A stretch of 40,838 bases of DNA from Paraglaciecola hydrolytica (lineage in GTDB: Bacteria; Pseudomonadota; Gammaproteobacteria; Enterobacterales; Alteromonadaceae). Of this stretch, positions 8,687 to 17,457 are shown piece by piece. Location: positions 189,683 to 230,520 of the forward strand of contig NZ_LSNE01000009.1 of the NCBI RefSeq assembly GCF_001565895.1, read 5' to 3'. Below the pieces are notes generated by a model. The model was not told the origin of the DNA, searched no databases, and saw nothing but the letters and a program-made list of their open reading frames with translations. A program made the position numbers and the translations under genes. Each line of letters opens with the position of its first letter. The stretch's first letter is position 1.

Positions 8687-10039
8687 TTAAGTTTGCGCTG
8701 TTTGCATCTGAGTTGTTTTGTTTAAGTCATTTTGTAAGTCTACGACTTTACTTTCAGTCAAACGATAGTAACGCATAATAAATGCAACGATCAAAGATGC
8801 AATACCGGGATACACAGCAAACGAAAAAACGATACCCTGTTTGACACTTTCAGTTTGTACTGCATCTGCTTCATAACCGTAAAAAGCTAACAACCAACCC
8901 GCTAACGCGCCACCAATTGCCAAACCAAGTTTAATAAAAAAGACTACTGACGAATAAACAATGCCCGTAATGCGAAGTCCGCTCTTCCATTCACCGTAAT
9001 CCACGGTGTCGGCCATTTTGGCCCACAATAAAGGCGTGGCCATCTGGATAAAAAAGCTCCAGAAAAAGTAGGCCGCAAAGGCTAGGGCAATTTGTTCTGA
9101 GCCAATAAAATAGCTGACAATGCTGATGATAGCAGCGACCACTTGTAAACCTATGTAGGCCTTTACCTTGCCGATTTTTTTGGCGATATAGGGCGAACAA
9201 ATGCAGCCGAGAATATTACCAACCATGCCCAATGTCACAAAAGCCGTGATCAACTCTTCACGTAACAAATAATATTTAACGTAATAAATTGCCAGAGTTG
9301 AACGTAGAACCATGCCTATCAATAAAAACATCGCAGCGCCGCATAATACTCGCCATTGATCATTTTTGAACAAGGCTTTGAAGTCTTGTTTGAGTGTGGA
9401 GTTTTTAGAGGCACTGACAGTAACACGCTCTTTAGTACCAGCAAAACACAGCACAAACAGCACAATACCCAATATGCTTAAGGCACCAATGGTAAGTTGA
9501 TAACCTTTAGCTTTATCACCAGCGCCAAACCAATCAACTAAGGGAATGGTTAGTGAAGTGACTAACAGCCCACCTAACATGGCACATACAAAACGATAAG
9601 ACTGTAGTGATACTCGTTCAGTTGGATCGCTGGTTAATACTGCTCCCAAAGCAGAGTAGGGGATGTTAATGGCGGTATAGGCAATCATTAATAGACTGTA
9701 AGTAACAAAGGCGTAGATGATCTTGCCCTGTGGTGTTAAATCTGGGGTAGTAAAGGCCAAAACACTGATGGCGGCAAAGGGTATGCACAGCCAAATCAAA
9801 TAAGGTCTGAATTTTCCATGGCGAGTATTGGTTCGGTCAGTCAGGGCGCCCATCATGGGATCAGTCACCGCATCTAGTATCCTTACCGCTAAAAACATAG
9901 TACCCACTACCGCAGGCGAGATGCCAAAGATGTCAGTATAAAAAAATGACAAAAATAACATGACCGTTTGAAACACTATATTACTGGCGGTATCACCCAA
10001 GCCGTAGGCAATTTTTTCTTTGATACTCAGTGTTTGCAT
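8687..10039 (-). CDS. GPH-family (MFS) glycoside:cation symporter, 450 aa
   Basis: An inner-membrane secondary transporter with about 12 hydrophobic segments. Family marks are YGLGD near the N-terminus, the DAVTDPMMGALTDRT loop and the following RHGKFRPYL between the early helices, typical of glycoside-pentoside-hexuronide:cation symporters. It probably takes glucosides or short beta-glucan oligosaccharides into the cytoplasm, where the adjacent GH1 would cleave them. The ATG at 10039, 2 nt after the GH1 stop, is the likely start. A TTG at 10045 would overlap that stop and has GAGG closer upstream, so it remains an alternative. It is the middle gene of the GH1-symporter-LacI operon. Confidence 0.9.
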   Translation of the reverse strand: MQTLSIKEKIAYGLGDTASNIVFQTVMLFLSFFYTDIFGISPAVVGTMFLAVRILDAVTDPMMGALTDRTNTRHGKFRPYLIWLCIPFAAISVLAFTTPDLTPQGKIIYAFVTYSLLMIAYTAINIPYSALGAVLTSDPTERVSLQSYRFVCAMLGGLLVTSLTIPLVDWFGAGDKAKGYQLTIGALSILGIVLFVLCFAGTKERVTVSASKNSTLKQDFKALFKNDQWRVLCGAAMFLLIGMVLRSTLAIYYVKYYLLREELITAFVTLGMVGNILGCICSPYIAKKIGKVKAYIGLQVVAAIISIVSYFIGSEQIALAFAAYFFWSFFIQMATPLLWAKMADTVDYGEWKSGLRITGIVYSSVVFFIKLGLAIGGALAGWLLAFYGYEADAVQTESVKQGIVFSFAVYPGIASLIVAFIMRYYRLTESKVVDLQNDLNKTTQMQTAQT

Positions 10040-10041
10040 AA

Positions 10042-11424
10042 TCAAATGACCTCGTTATTGATGAGGTGAGGACGGCTAGTTACAAAATCTCGGTAGGCCT
10101 TGCCACTAGTTTTAATGGTGCGTTGCTGAGTTTGGTAGTCAACATAAACAATACCAAAACGTTTAACATAACCTTCGGCCCATTCAAAATTATCCATCAA
10201 ACTCCAGGCAAAATAGCCTTTGATATTGACCCCTTGGCGAATAGCACTATCAACCGCCATCAAATGGGTTTGGTAATAACTCAATCGATCTTGATCATCG
10301 ACTTTATTATCCAGCATTTTGTCCGGCATGGCAGCGCCATTTTCGGTAATGTAAATGGGCGGGAGTTTATAGGTATTATGCAGATCAAGTAGTAACTCAG
10401 TTAAGCCTTGAGGATAAATTTCCCAGCCCATATCCGTTAAAGGCAGTGGTTTTTCTGTCACTTTGGCAAAGCCATTTTGCATATCAGTTTGGTAAATTTC
10501 ACGCGTGTAATAATTAACACCCATGTAGTCCATTGCTGCTGAGATGATATCCATGTCTCCGTCCACTATGTCGGGTCTATGATCAAGCGGTATCTCATTG
10601 ATAAGTGCCGGGTATTGCCCATCAATCAAGGGTTTGATGTACCACTGGTTAAAGTGTTGGTCGGCTAACTGAGCGGCATTGATGTCTTGTGGTTCATCGG
10701 TAAGGCTATGGCAGGGGGTAAAATTAAGTACAATGCCATTCATACTGTTGGGGCTGTTTTTAGCGAGTACTTCCATCGCTAGACCATGAGCTAGTAATAG
10801 GTGGTGAGCTGCTTTTTTACCAAATTTTGGGCTTTTTAAACCCGGAGCGTGGATGCCAATTTCGTAACCTAGATAAGAGCTGCAGAAAGGTTCATTTAAG
10901 GTAGAGTAGGAATAGACTTTATCACCAAAAGCTTGGCTTACTAAATCAACATAATGTTTGAATTGATAAGCGGTTTCGCGGTTTAACCAGCCACCTTGAT
11001 CTTCTAAATACTGGGGCAAGTCCCAATGGTACAAGGTAACATAAGGTTTAATACCCTTGGCTAACAAACCATCAAGCAAATTAAGATAAAAACTAATGCC
11101 TTGTTGATTTAATTGACCATTTTGCAACATCACTCTTGGCCATGAAATGGAAAAGCGATAAGCATCAACTCCTAAAGAGGCGATAAGGTCTATGTCTTGT
11201 TGCCATAAATTGTAGTGATCACAAGCCACTAAACCGTCAGAACTGTCCCTGATAGCACCAGGCTGCTGGCAAAACCTATCCCAGATGCTTTCTAAACGTG
11301 TATCAGCACCCCCTTCAATTTGAAATGATGCTGTTGCAACACCAAAGGTGAAGTCAGGTGACAACAAGGAGGAATCGCCAGGGATCTGCAATTGAGTCTG
11401 ATTAGTTAGACTTTCCGTTAACAT
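10042..11424 (-). CDS. Glycoside hydrolase family 1 beta-glucosidase, 460 aa
   Basis: A typical GH1 length and TIM-barrel pattern: FGVATASFQIEG near residues 27-38, RFSISWPR at 90-97, acid/base Glu178 in TLNEP, and nucleophile Glu361 in YITENG. The C-terminal block FAWSLMDNFEWAEGY is conserved for the aglycone and sugar subsites. No signal peptide is seen, so it is cytoplasmic and would hydrolyse imported cellobiose- or laminaribiose-type oligosaccharides to glucose. It is the first gene of the operon with the symporter and the LacI regulator, with the operator at 11510-11523 about 86 bp upstream of its start. Confidence 0.95.
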   Translation of the reverse strand: MLTESLTNQTQLQIPGDSSLLSPDFTFGVATASFQIEGGADTRLESIWDRFCQQPGAIRDSSDGLVACDHYNLWQQDIDLIASLGVDAYRFSISWPRVMLQNGQLNQQGISFYLNLLDGLLAKGIKPYVTLYHWDLPQYLEDQGGWLNRETAYQFKHYVDLVSQAFGDKVYSYSTLNEPFCSSYLGYEIGIHAPGLKSPKFGKKAAHHLLLAHGLAMEVLAKNSPNSMNGIVLNFTPCHSLTDEPQDINAAQLADQHFNQWYIKPLIDGQYPALINEIPLDHRPDIVDGDMDIISAAMDYMGVNYYTREIYQTDMQNGFAKVTEKPLPLTDMGWEIYPQGLTELLLDLHNTYKLPPIYITENGAAMPDKMLDNKVDDQDRLSYYQTHLMAVDSAIRQGVNIKGYFAWSLMDNFEWAEGYVKRFGIVYVDYQTQQRTIKTSGKAYRDFVTSRPHLINNEVI

Positions 11425-11509
11425 GATAACTCTCTTTTCTGGTTAAACTTATTCAACAAGTTGAAATTAGCTTTATAAATTTCTAGACATTTTGTAAGGC
11501 GACAATTAT

Positions 11510-11555
11510 TGTAAGCGCTTTCATAAATGTTATACGGATGTTAAGTTTGCGTCAA
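11510..11555 (-). promoter_or_regulatory. GH1-operon promoter and LacI-type operator (site 2)
   Basis: Read on the minus strand, TTGACG (11555-11550), a 17-nt spacer, a -10-like TAACAT (11532-11527), 3 nt, then TGAAAGCGCTTACA (11523-11510). The operator is identical to site 3. On the plus strand the same operator falls inside a possible TTGTAA / TATACG promoter (11509-11514, 11531-11536) that could drive GH3, so one site may control both directions. The remaining 11556-11684 stretch is AT-rich leader with nothing else recognised. Confidence 0.65.
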
Positions 11556-11684
11556 ATGATAATCAATAGAAGTGTGAAATGCTTTTTTAAAATTAACTAA
11601 ATCAATAGTTTAATTGATTGATATTCGACGATATGCGTAACAAATGTATATCCACCTATTTATTTATCTTATTAAGGCAGGTCC

Positions 11685-11822
11685 ATGGCTCAAATTTCCG
11701 GTGTCGCACCAACAATACAATTGGCTCAACCATATTCTGCTCCCAAACAAGGTTTTGTTTTGCATGTCTTAGCTACTCGCCAAACAAGATCTCACACTCA
11801 AGCATCTGGAGTCGCTCGGTAA
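11685..11822 (+). CDS. Candidate 45-aa leader ORF whose stop overlaps the GH3 start
   Basis: An ATG at 11685 follows AAGGCAGG and opens 45 codons that end in TAA at 11820-11822. The last base of this stop is the first base of the GH3 ATG (TAATG), the arrangement used for translational coupling. GH3 itself has only a distant GGAG, so reinitiation after this ORF could matter. The peptide shows no signal sequence and no recognised family. It could be a chance ORF in a long untranslated leader. A different in-frame upstream extension of GH3 from 11618 was judged unlikely because it would bury the lipoprotein signal. Confidence 0.35.
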   Translation: MAQISGVAPTIQLAQPYSAPKQGFVLHVLATRQTRSHTQASGVAR

Positions 11823-14377
11823 TGAAATTTTCACTTTCTTATTTCGCCATACCTGCCGCCCTCTTTACCTTGTCTGCTTGTAGTGATAATCCTGCTATTC
11901 CTAGTAGCGCTAAAAGTAGCGATAACAGCCAGAGTGCGACTCAAGTACCTGATTTTTGGCCCGTATTGGATATTGCGATAAAAACAGACGCAGGGGTTGA
12001 AAAACAGGTCGCTGAGTTATTAGCCAAGATGACCATTGAGCAAAAAGTCGCTCAGACGATTCAGCCAGAAATTCGTGATATCACTGTTGAAGACATGCGC
12101 CAATATGGTTTTGGTTCGTTTTTAAACGGTGGTGGCGCCTTTCCTGACAATAACAAACACGCCACACCTCAAGATTGGATTGCCGTTGCTCAGGCCATGT
12201 ATTTAGCCTCGGTTGATGATTCACTCGACGGTTCAAAAATTCCTACCATGTGGGGCACAGATGCCGTACACGGCCACAACAATGTGATTGGCGCGACGTT
12301 GTTCCCACATAATATTGGTTTGGGTGCCATGCATAATCCCGCCTTGATCAAAGAGATTGCTAAAGCCACGGCTGCAGAAGTAATGGCAACTGGTATTGAC
12401 TGGGTATTTGCACCCACTGTTGCGACTGTACAGGATGACCGCTGGGGGCGAACTTACGAGAGTTATTCTGAAGATCCGGCGATTATTCGCCAGTATTCAC
12501 AGGCCATAGTGGAGGGATTACAAGGCGACCCACAAAGTGGTTATTTTAAAGATGACAATGTTATTTCTACGGTAAAACACTTTGTTGGTGATGGCGGTAC
12601 CGTAAAAGGTGATGACCAAGGTGATAATCTATCTACTGAACAGCAGTTGTTTGAATTACATGCCCAAGGTTATGTTGGCGGCCTAAGTGCCGGCGCTCAA
12701 GTGGTGATGGCTTCGTTTAATAGTTGGCATGGTGAAAAACTTCACGGTCATCAATATTTGCTAACCGATGTACTTAAAAAACGCATGGGTTTTGATGGTT
12801 TTGTGGTGGGTGACTGGAATGGTCATGGGCAGGTCTTAGGTTGTAGCAATGAAAGTTGCCCACAAGCCATGAATGCAGGCTTAGATGTTTACATGGTCGC
12901 CACTCCAGCGTGGAAACCGCTTTACGAAAATACCTTAGCCCAGGTCAAATCTGGCGAAATCCCTTTAGCGCGTTTAGATGATGCCGTTACTCGTATTTTG
13001 CGAGTAAAAGTACGTGCAGGTTTGTTTACTAAACCCGCGCCTTCCGAGCGTAAATACGCCAATTTAAACAATGTAATTGGTAACGATGCCCATCGCGCTG
13101 TGGCTCGACAGGCCGTGCGTGAGTCATTAGTGCTACTTAAAAATAATGGGCAACTATTACCATTAAAAGCCACTCAGGCATTTTTACTGGCGGGTGATGG
13201 TGCCGACAATATTGGTAAACAAAGTGGTGGTTGGACTATCACTTGGCAAGGTACCGGTAACAATAACGATGATTTCCTCGGTGGACATTCCATTTATGAC
13301 GGTATCAAATCGCGGGTTGAAGCCGCAGGTGGCAGTATTGAACTGGCGGTAAACGGCGAATATCAGCAAAAGCCCGATGTTGCTATTGTGGTTTTTGGTG
13401 AAGAGCCTTATGCCGAAGGCAATGGCGATATTGATAACCTTGAGTATCAACGTGGCAATAAAACGGATTTAGCTTTACTGCGAAAATTAAGCGCGCAAGG
13501 TATTCCTACCGTTGCGATTTTCCTCTCGGGTCGACCACTGTGGGTTAATCCAGAACTCAACGCCTCTGATGCTTTTATTGCTGCTTGGTTGCCGGGTAGT
13601 GAAGGGCAGGGGGTCGCCGATGTGATTTTAGCCGATGATTCAGGCAAGGCCGAATTCGACTTTATCGGGCGTTTACCCTTTTCTTGGCCAACCACACCGA
13701 CTCAAACACCTTTAAATTTTTATGATGCAGACTATCAACCGCTGTTTAAACTGGGTTACGGTTTGAGTTATAACAGTCATGCCGAACTAAGTAATGAACT
13801 GTCTGAAGTTGTAGAAAAGACAGAGCAAAATATTCAAACCAAGGTTTTGTTTGAACGCTCTGCCATAACACCCTTGTATGTGGCTATTAATGAGGATAAT
13901 CAAACCCTTAGAATGAATAGCAATAGCCTGATGACACCTAATATTAAAGTGCGTACCACTGATAGAACGGTGCAAGAAGATGCTTTACAGATCACGTGGT
14001 TAACGGACCAAGTTAGTAAATTTAGTTTGCAGAGTGATTTTCCTGATGACTTACGTTCATCGCTAGAAGCCAACAGTAGTTTACAGTTTGATATCAAACT
14101 TAATTCACTCTCAGAGCCACAAATTGAACTGCTAATTGAATGTGGCGATGCCTGCAATGGGCGCGTTGTTTTAAAGGAGCAGCTTGAAAACCAGCAATCT
14201 AGTTGGCAGACAATGAGTATTGACTTAGGCTGTTTTGCTCAACAAGGAGTAGATTTTTCTAAGATATATTCACCTTTTGCTTTAACGGCAAATAAAGATA
14301 CCCAGATTGAATTATCGAATATTCGTTTAGTTGCCAATAGTGCGGATGTAGCGACGATTCAGTGTGCCGCTAACTAA
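11822..14377 (+). CDS. Glycoside hydrolase family 3 lipoprotein (exo-beta-glucanase/beta-glucosidase), 851 aa
   Basis: The start at 11822 gives a lipoprotein signal with lipobox LSAC (Cys20) and Ser at +2, consistent with outer-membrane sorting. The GH3 N-domain covers about residues 55-400, with GTDAVHGHNNV at 145-155, KHF near 252-254 and catalytic Asp331 in VVGDWNGHGQ. The GH3 C-domain follows. The last ~150 residues form a beta-rich domain (SSWQTMSIDLGCF, TQIELSNIRL) like the galactose-binding-type C-terminal domain of Pseudoalteromonas ExoP enzymes. It would release glucose from the ends of beta-1,3/1,4-glucan oligosaccharides at the cell surface or in the periplasm. It lies between the divergent GH1 operon and the GH16 gene, and inverted repeats follow its stop. 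Confidence 0.93.
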   Translation: MKFSLSYFAIPAALFTLSACSDNPAIPSSAKSSDNSQSATQVPDFWPVLDIAIKTDAGVEKQVAELLAKMTIEQKVAQTIQPEIRDITVEDMRQYGFGSFLNGGGAFPDNNKHATPQDWIAVAQAMYLASVDDSLDGSKIPTMWGTDAVHGHNNVIGATLFPHNIGLGAMHNPALIKEIAKATAAEVMATGIDWVFAPTVATVQDDRWGRTYESYSEDPAIIRQYSQAIVEGLQGDPQSGYFKDDNVISTVKHFVGDGGTVKGDDQGDNLSTEQQLFELHAQGYVGGLSAGAQVVMASFNSWHGEKLHGHQYLLTDVLKKRMGFDGFVVGDWNGHGQVLGCSNESCPQAMNAGLDVYMVATPAWKPLYENTLAQVKSGEIPLARLDDAVTRILRVKVRAGLFTKPAPSERKYANLNNVIGNDAHRAVARQAVRESLVLLKNNGQLLPLKATQAFLLAGDGADNIGKQSGGWTITWQGTGNNNDDFLGGHSIYDGIKSRVEAAGGSIELAVNGEYQQKPDVAIVVFGEEPYAEGNGDIDNLEYQRGNKTDLALLRKLSAQGIPTVAIFLSGRPLWVNPELNASDAFIAAWLPGSEGQGVADVILADDSGKAEFDFIGRLPFSWPTTPTQTPLNFYDADYQPLFKLGYGLSYNSHAELSNELSEVVEKTEQNIQTKVLFERSAITPLYVAINEDNQTLRMNSNSLMTPNIKVRTTDRTVQEDALQITWLTDQVSKFSLQSDFPDDLRSSLEANSSLQFDIKLNSLSEPQIELLIECGDACNGRVVLKEQLENQQSSWQTMSIDLGCFAQQGVDFSKIYSPFALTANKDTQIELSNIRLVANSADVATIQCAAN

Positions 14378-14461
14378 AAATTATATAGCTGTACATCCGA
14401 TACCTTAAATTACTACATTTCTATCTTTAACTTTGCTTTCAGTAACATATACGCCTGTTGC

Positions 14462-14626
14462 TGAAAGCCCTTTCAAATAAGCGACTGGTTTTTGTTAACA
14501 AAAACCAGTCGGTAAATACCTGTCTTTGCTAAATCCGATTTTAATTGCTGTTTAAATATGCACCATTGAGTGGGGGGCTTCAGTGTAGCCCCTGTAAATA
14601 CAGTGCAATACCATTGTGTTGGTATT
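14462..14626. repeat. Cluster of inverted repeats downstream of GH3
   Basis: Four symmetrical elements lie in the 401-bp stretch between GH3 and GH16. TGAAAGCCCTTTCA (14462-14475) resembles the LacI-type operators but has a different core. A 30-bp perfect palindrome runs from 14482 to 14511 (arm CGACTGGTTTTTGTT). GGGGCT/AGCCCC (14574-14579 and 14587-14592) and AATACCA/TGGTATT (14607-14613 and 14620-14626) are short hairpins. None is followed by a T-run, so none is a standard intrinsic terminator. The large palindrome is still the best candidate for the GH3 transcript end. Confidence 0.5.
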
Positions 14627-14672
14627 CGTTAATTAAATTAATTTATTTGTTATAAGTGATGTTAATTATTTG

Positions 14673-14718
14673 TTGACCTTTCGTATGCTTTGATTTAATT
14701 TTGTTGAAAGCGCTTACA
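14673..14718 (+). promoter_or_regulatory. GH16 promoter and LacI-type operator (site 3)
   Basis: TTGACC (14673-14678), a 17-nt spacer, TAATTT (14696-14701), 3 nt, then TGAAAGCGCTTACA (14705-14718). The layout is the same as the GH1 promoter on the other strand, and the operator would cover the transcription start. It serves the GH16 gene and perhaps the genes that follow on the plus strand. Confidence 0.75.
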
Positions 14719-14778
14719 TTATTGAAAGTGGTTTCACTTGTTTCACTTGTTTTACTTTTTGCTACTAGGAATTCATGT

Positions 14779-17427
14779 ATGAACATAACAAGTACACATT
14801 TACAAAAACTTACTGCTGTAGCGATGGCGGTTGGTTTGTTTAGTTGCGGAGGAGGCTCAGAATCAAATACTAAATTTGACCTTGTTAATCCCGCAGAACC
14901 GGTGAGCGATTGGACCTTAGTCTGGAGTGACGAGTTTGACGGCGCCAGTATTGATAAAAATAAATGGACCCACGAAATCAACTGTAATGGTGGTGGCAAT
15001 AACGAACAGCAATGTTATAGCGACAGTGCCGAAAACTCTTTTGTATCGGGCGGTACACTTAAGATAGTGGCTAAACCGGCGGAAGAAGGCGCGCCTTTAC
15101 CTTATACCTCGGCACGTTTAAATACGCGTTACAAAGCCGATTTTAAATATGGCCGTTTTGAAATGCGCGCCAAATTGCCTTCTGGACAAGGCTCTTGGCC
15201 AGCCTTTTGGATGTTGCCCACTGATTATGTTTATGGTGAATGGCCTAAGTCAGGCGAAATCGACATCTTAGAAGCGGTTAACTTAAAAGTGGCCGACAGT
15301 GAAGGCAATGTCGAAGCAAACGTACATGGTACTTTGCATTATGGTCAGGCTTGGCCGGCTAACAAACAATCCGGTAAAGCCTATTTGTTACCTGAGATGG
15401 CTAACCCTGCTGATGATTTTCATACCTACGCGATTGAATGGCAAGAAGGTGAAATTCGCTGGTACGTAGACGATTATTTGTTTGCCACGCAAATGAAGTC
15501 AGAAGTGCGCTATAACGGCAAAGGTGAAGCAGTAGGTTTAAAACACCGGGGCTGGTTTGCTGAGTACTTTGATATTGTTACTGGTGAGTTAACCACTCAT
15601 TGGGACAATGCACCTTTTGATCAAGACTTTCATTTACTTCTTAATTTAGCCGTAGGTGGTAACTGGGCGGGCAACGTTAATAATACCGGCATCGATGCCG
15701 CGGCGTTTGCCGATGGACAAACCTACGAAATTGATTATGTACATGTTTATGAATGTGCAATAAATCCAAACACAGGTAAAGGCTGTGAAACCATTCGCGC
15801 TGGCTACAAGGTAGAAGCTAGTGATGAAAATCCAACTGGTGCTTTAGTAATAGGTGAAGCACCTATTCCGTCACCACCATCAACTGGTATTGCGACACCT
15901 ATTACTATTTTTGCTGATGCAGAAAACGCCGGATGGCCTGTATGGGATTGTTGTGGTGGCACCGTGCCTACCATTGAAACTGATAATGCCGAACATGGCG
16001 CGACAGTTGAGTTTGTCATTGGTGCTGCTCCAACCGTAATGGGTTTTAACTCACGTCTTGGTAGTCCTGCAAAAGCCTTTGATGCTTCACCTATGTTAAC
16101 CACTGGCAGTATCAAGTTTGATATGAAAGTCGTTTCGATGCCCAGTAACAGCAGTGCTCCTTGGTTATTCAAAGCTGAATCCAATGATGCAACAACTGCA
16201 GTAGAAATGGATTTGACCCTTGGCAATGATGGCAACCCTATTGTTGCCGGTGAGTGGCAGCACTACGAATTTAGTCTACAGACTCTTGCGGATGCAGGAT
16301 TGGACTTGTCAGGTATCGATGTATTGATGATTTTTCCAGCCTGGGGTGCCGGTGAGGGCGCGGTTTACCGTGTTGATAACGTCGAAATTTCACAGGATGG
16401 TCCGGTTGTTTATCCTGAATTAGTGTTGTTTAGCGATCAAACTAACCTTGATTGGCCAATCTGGGATTGTTGTGGTGGCTCTACGCCAGTTGAAGCGATG
16501 GACGATGCCGAACATGGTCTTACGGCTGAATTTGCCATAGGTGCCGCACCAACTGTAATGGGATTTTTGTCGGCAGAAGGTGTGAGCTTTGATGCAAGTG
16601 AGATACTGGTAGAAGGTGTAGTGCAATTTGATATGAAAGTTGTCAGTGCACCCAGTGATGCCAGTGCAGCTTGGTTGTTTAAAGTTGAAGCGGGCGGTGC
16701 CACTTCAGCGGTTGAGTTACCATTAACCAGCAGTATTGAAGGTATTGCACCTGTTACAGGCCAATGGCAAACCTATACCTTTACTTTGCAATCATTATCG
16801 GATGCAGGTTTGGATGTAAGTGAAATTGATGTAGTGATGGTATTCCCTGCTTGGGGAGCGGGGAACGGCGCGGTTTACCGTATTGATAATGCCAAAATAT
16901 ACAATCCAAATGCCCCTGAAGTACCAGAAGTTGGCCTGACTTTATTCAAAGATATGACGCCAGAACAGTGGTCTATCTGGGATTGCTGTGGTGGCTCTAC
17001 GCCAAGTGTTGAAACCGATGATGCACAACATGGTTCAGTTGCCCAATTTAGTATTGGCGCCGCACCTACTGTAATGGGCTTTCTAGCTGCTGATGACGTT
17101 TATTATGACGCCAGTGCATTGCTTGCTAGTGGTGTTGTCAGGTTTGATATGAAACTTGTCAGCGCTCCGAGTGATGCCAGCGCCCCATGGTTATTCAAAA
17201 TTGAAGCGGGTGATGCCTCTAGTGCGGTTGAGTTGCCTTTAAGTGCAAGCTTAGAAGGCGTAGATCCAGTCGTTGGACAATGGCAAACCTACACGTTTAC
17301 GCTGCAATCATTGTTTGATGCAGGATTAGATATCAGTCAAATCGATGTAGTCATGGTATTTCCAGCTTGGGGTGCAGGTAATGGCGCGGTTTATCGTATC
17401 GATAACGCGGCTATCACCATTCCTTAA
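14779..17427 (+). CDS. GH16 endo-beta-glucanase (laminarinase-type) lipoprotein with three C-terminal repeats, 882 aa
   Basis: The ATG at 14779 has AGGA about 8 nt upstream. A TTG 26 codons earlier lies on the operator and is rejected. The lipobox is LFSC with Cys23, followed by Gly-rich residues, consistent with outer-membrane anchoring. The GH16 domain spans about residues 40-326 with the catalytic block GEIDILEAV, nucleophile Glu160, Asp162 and acid/base Glu165. That block and the overall sequence type point to laminarinase-like specificity. After a Pro-rich linker come three ~165-residue repeats (about 375-540, 547-708, 719-882), each with WDCCGG, IGAAPTVMGF and FPAWGAG.GAVYR.DN, probably carbohydrate-binding. 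It would cut long beta-1,3-glucan outside the cell. It starts the plus-strand group that leads into receptor 2. Confidence 0.93.
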   Translation: MNITSTHLQKLTAVAMAVGLFSCGGGSESNTKFDLVNPAEPVSDWTLVWSDEFDGASIDKNKWTHEINCNGGGNNEQQCYSDSAENSFVSGGTLKIVAKPAEEGAPLPYTSARLNTRYKADFKYGRFEMRAKLPSGQGSWPAFWMLPTDYVYGEWPKSGEIDILEAVNLKVADSEGNVEANVHGTLHYGQAWPANKQSGKAYLLPEMANPADDFHTYAIEWQEGEIRWYVDDYLFATQMKSEVRYNGKGEAVGLKHRGWFAEYFDIVTGELTTHWDNAPFDQDFHLLLNLAVGGNWAGNVNNTGIDAAAFADGQTYEIDYVHVYECAINPNTGKGCETIRAGYKVEASDENPTGALVIGEAPIPSPPSTGIATPITIFADAENAGWPVWDCCGGTVPTIETDNAEHGATVEFVIGAAPTVMGFNSRLGSPAKAFDASPMLTTGSIKFDMKVVSMPSNSSAPWLFKAESNDATTAVEMDLTLGNDGNPIVAGEWQHYEFSLQTLADAGLDLSGIDVLMIFPAWGAGEGAVYRVDNVEISQDGPVVYPELVLFSDQTNLDWPIWDCCGGSTPVEAMDDAEHGLTAEFAIGAAPTVMGFLSAEGVSFDASEILVEGVVQFDMKVVSAPSDASAAWLFKVEAGGATSAVELPLTSSIEGIAPVTGQWQTYTFTLQSLSDAGLDVSEIDVVMVFPAWGAGNGAVYRIDNAKIYNPNAPEVPEVGLTLFKDMTPEQWSIWDCCGGSTPSVETDDAQHGSVAQFSIGAAPTVMGFLAADDVYYDASALLASGVVRFDMKLVSAPSDASAPWLFKIEAGDASSAVELPLSASLEGVDPVVGQWQTYTFTLQSLFDAGLDISQIDVVMVFPAWGAGNGAVYRIDNAAITIP
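15895..17424 (+). repeat. Three tandem in-frame repeats of a binding-type domain inside the GH16 gene
   Basis: The units start near 15895, 16420 and 16939. The TGGGATTG(T/C)TGTGGTGGC element coding WDCCGG recurs at 15943, 16462 and 16978, spaced 519 and 516 bp apart. Units 2 and 3 are more alike than either is to unit 1, which carries a small insertion (SRLGSPAKA). Each unit ends in VYRxDN. The pattern indicates tandem duplication, with the latest step producing units 2 and 3. Confidence 0.9.
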
Positions 17428-17457
17428 GTGATATTAGCGCAACGAAATCAAATGAGG

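Noticed and set aside
11618-11821. In-frame TTG extension of GH3 by 68 codons
   Set aside because: It would place the clear lipoprotein signal (LSAC) internally, and the ATG at 11822 gives a normal lipoprotein start.
14701-14778. In-frame TTG extension of GH16 by 26 codons
   Set aside because: The TTG lies on the -10 box and operator, so it would be upstream of the transcript start; ATG 14779 has AGGA and a proper lipobox.
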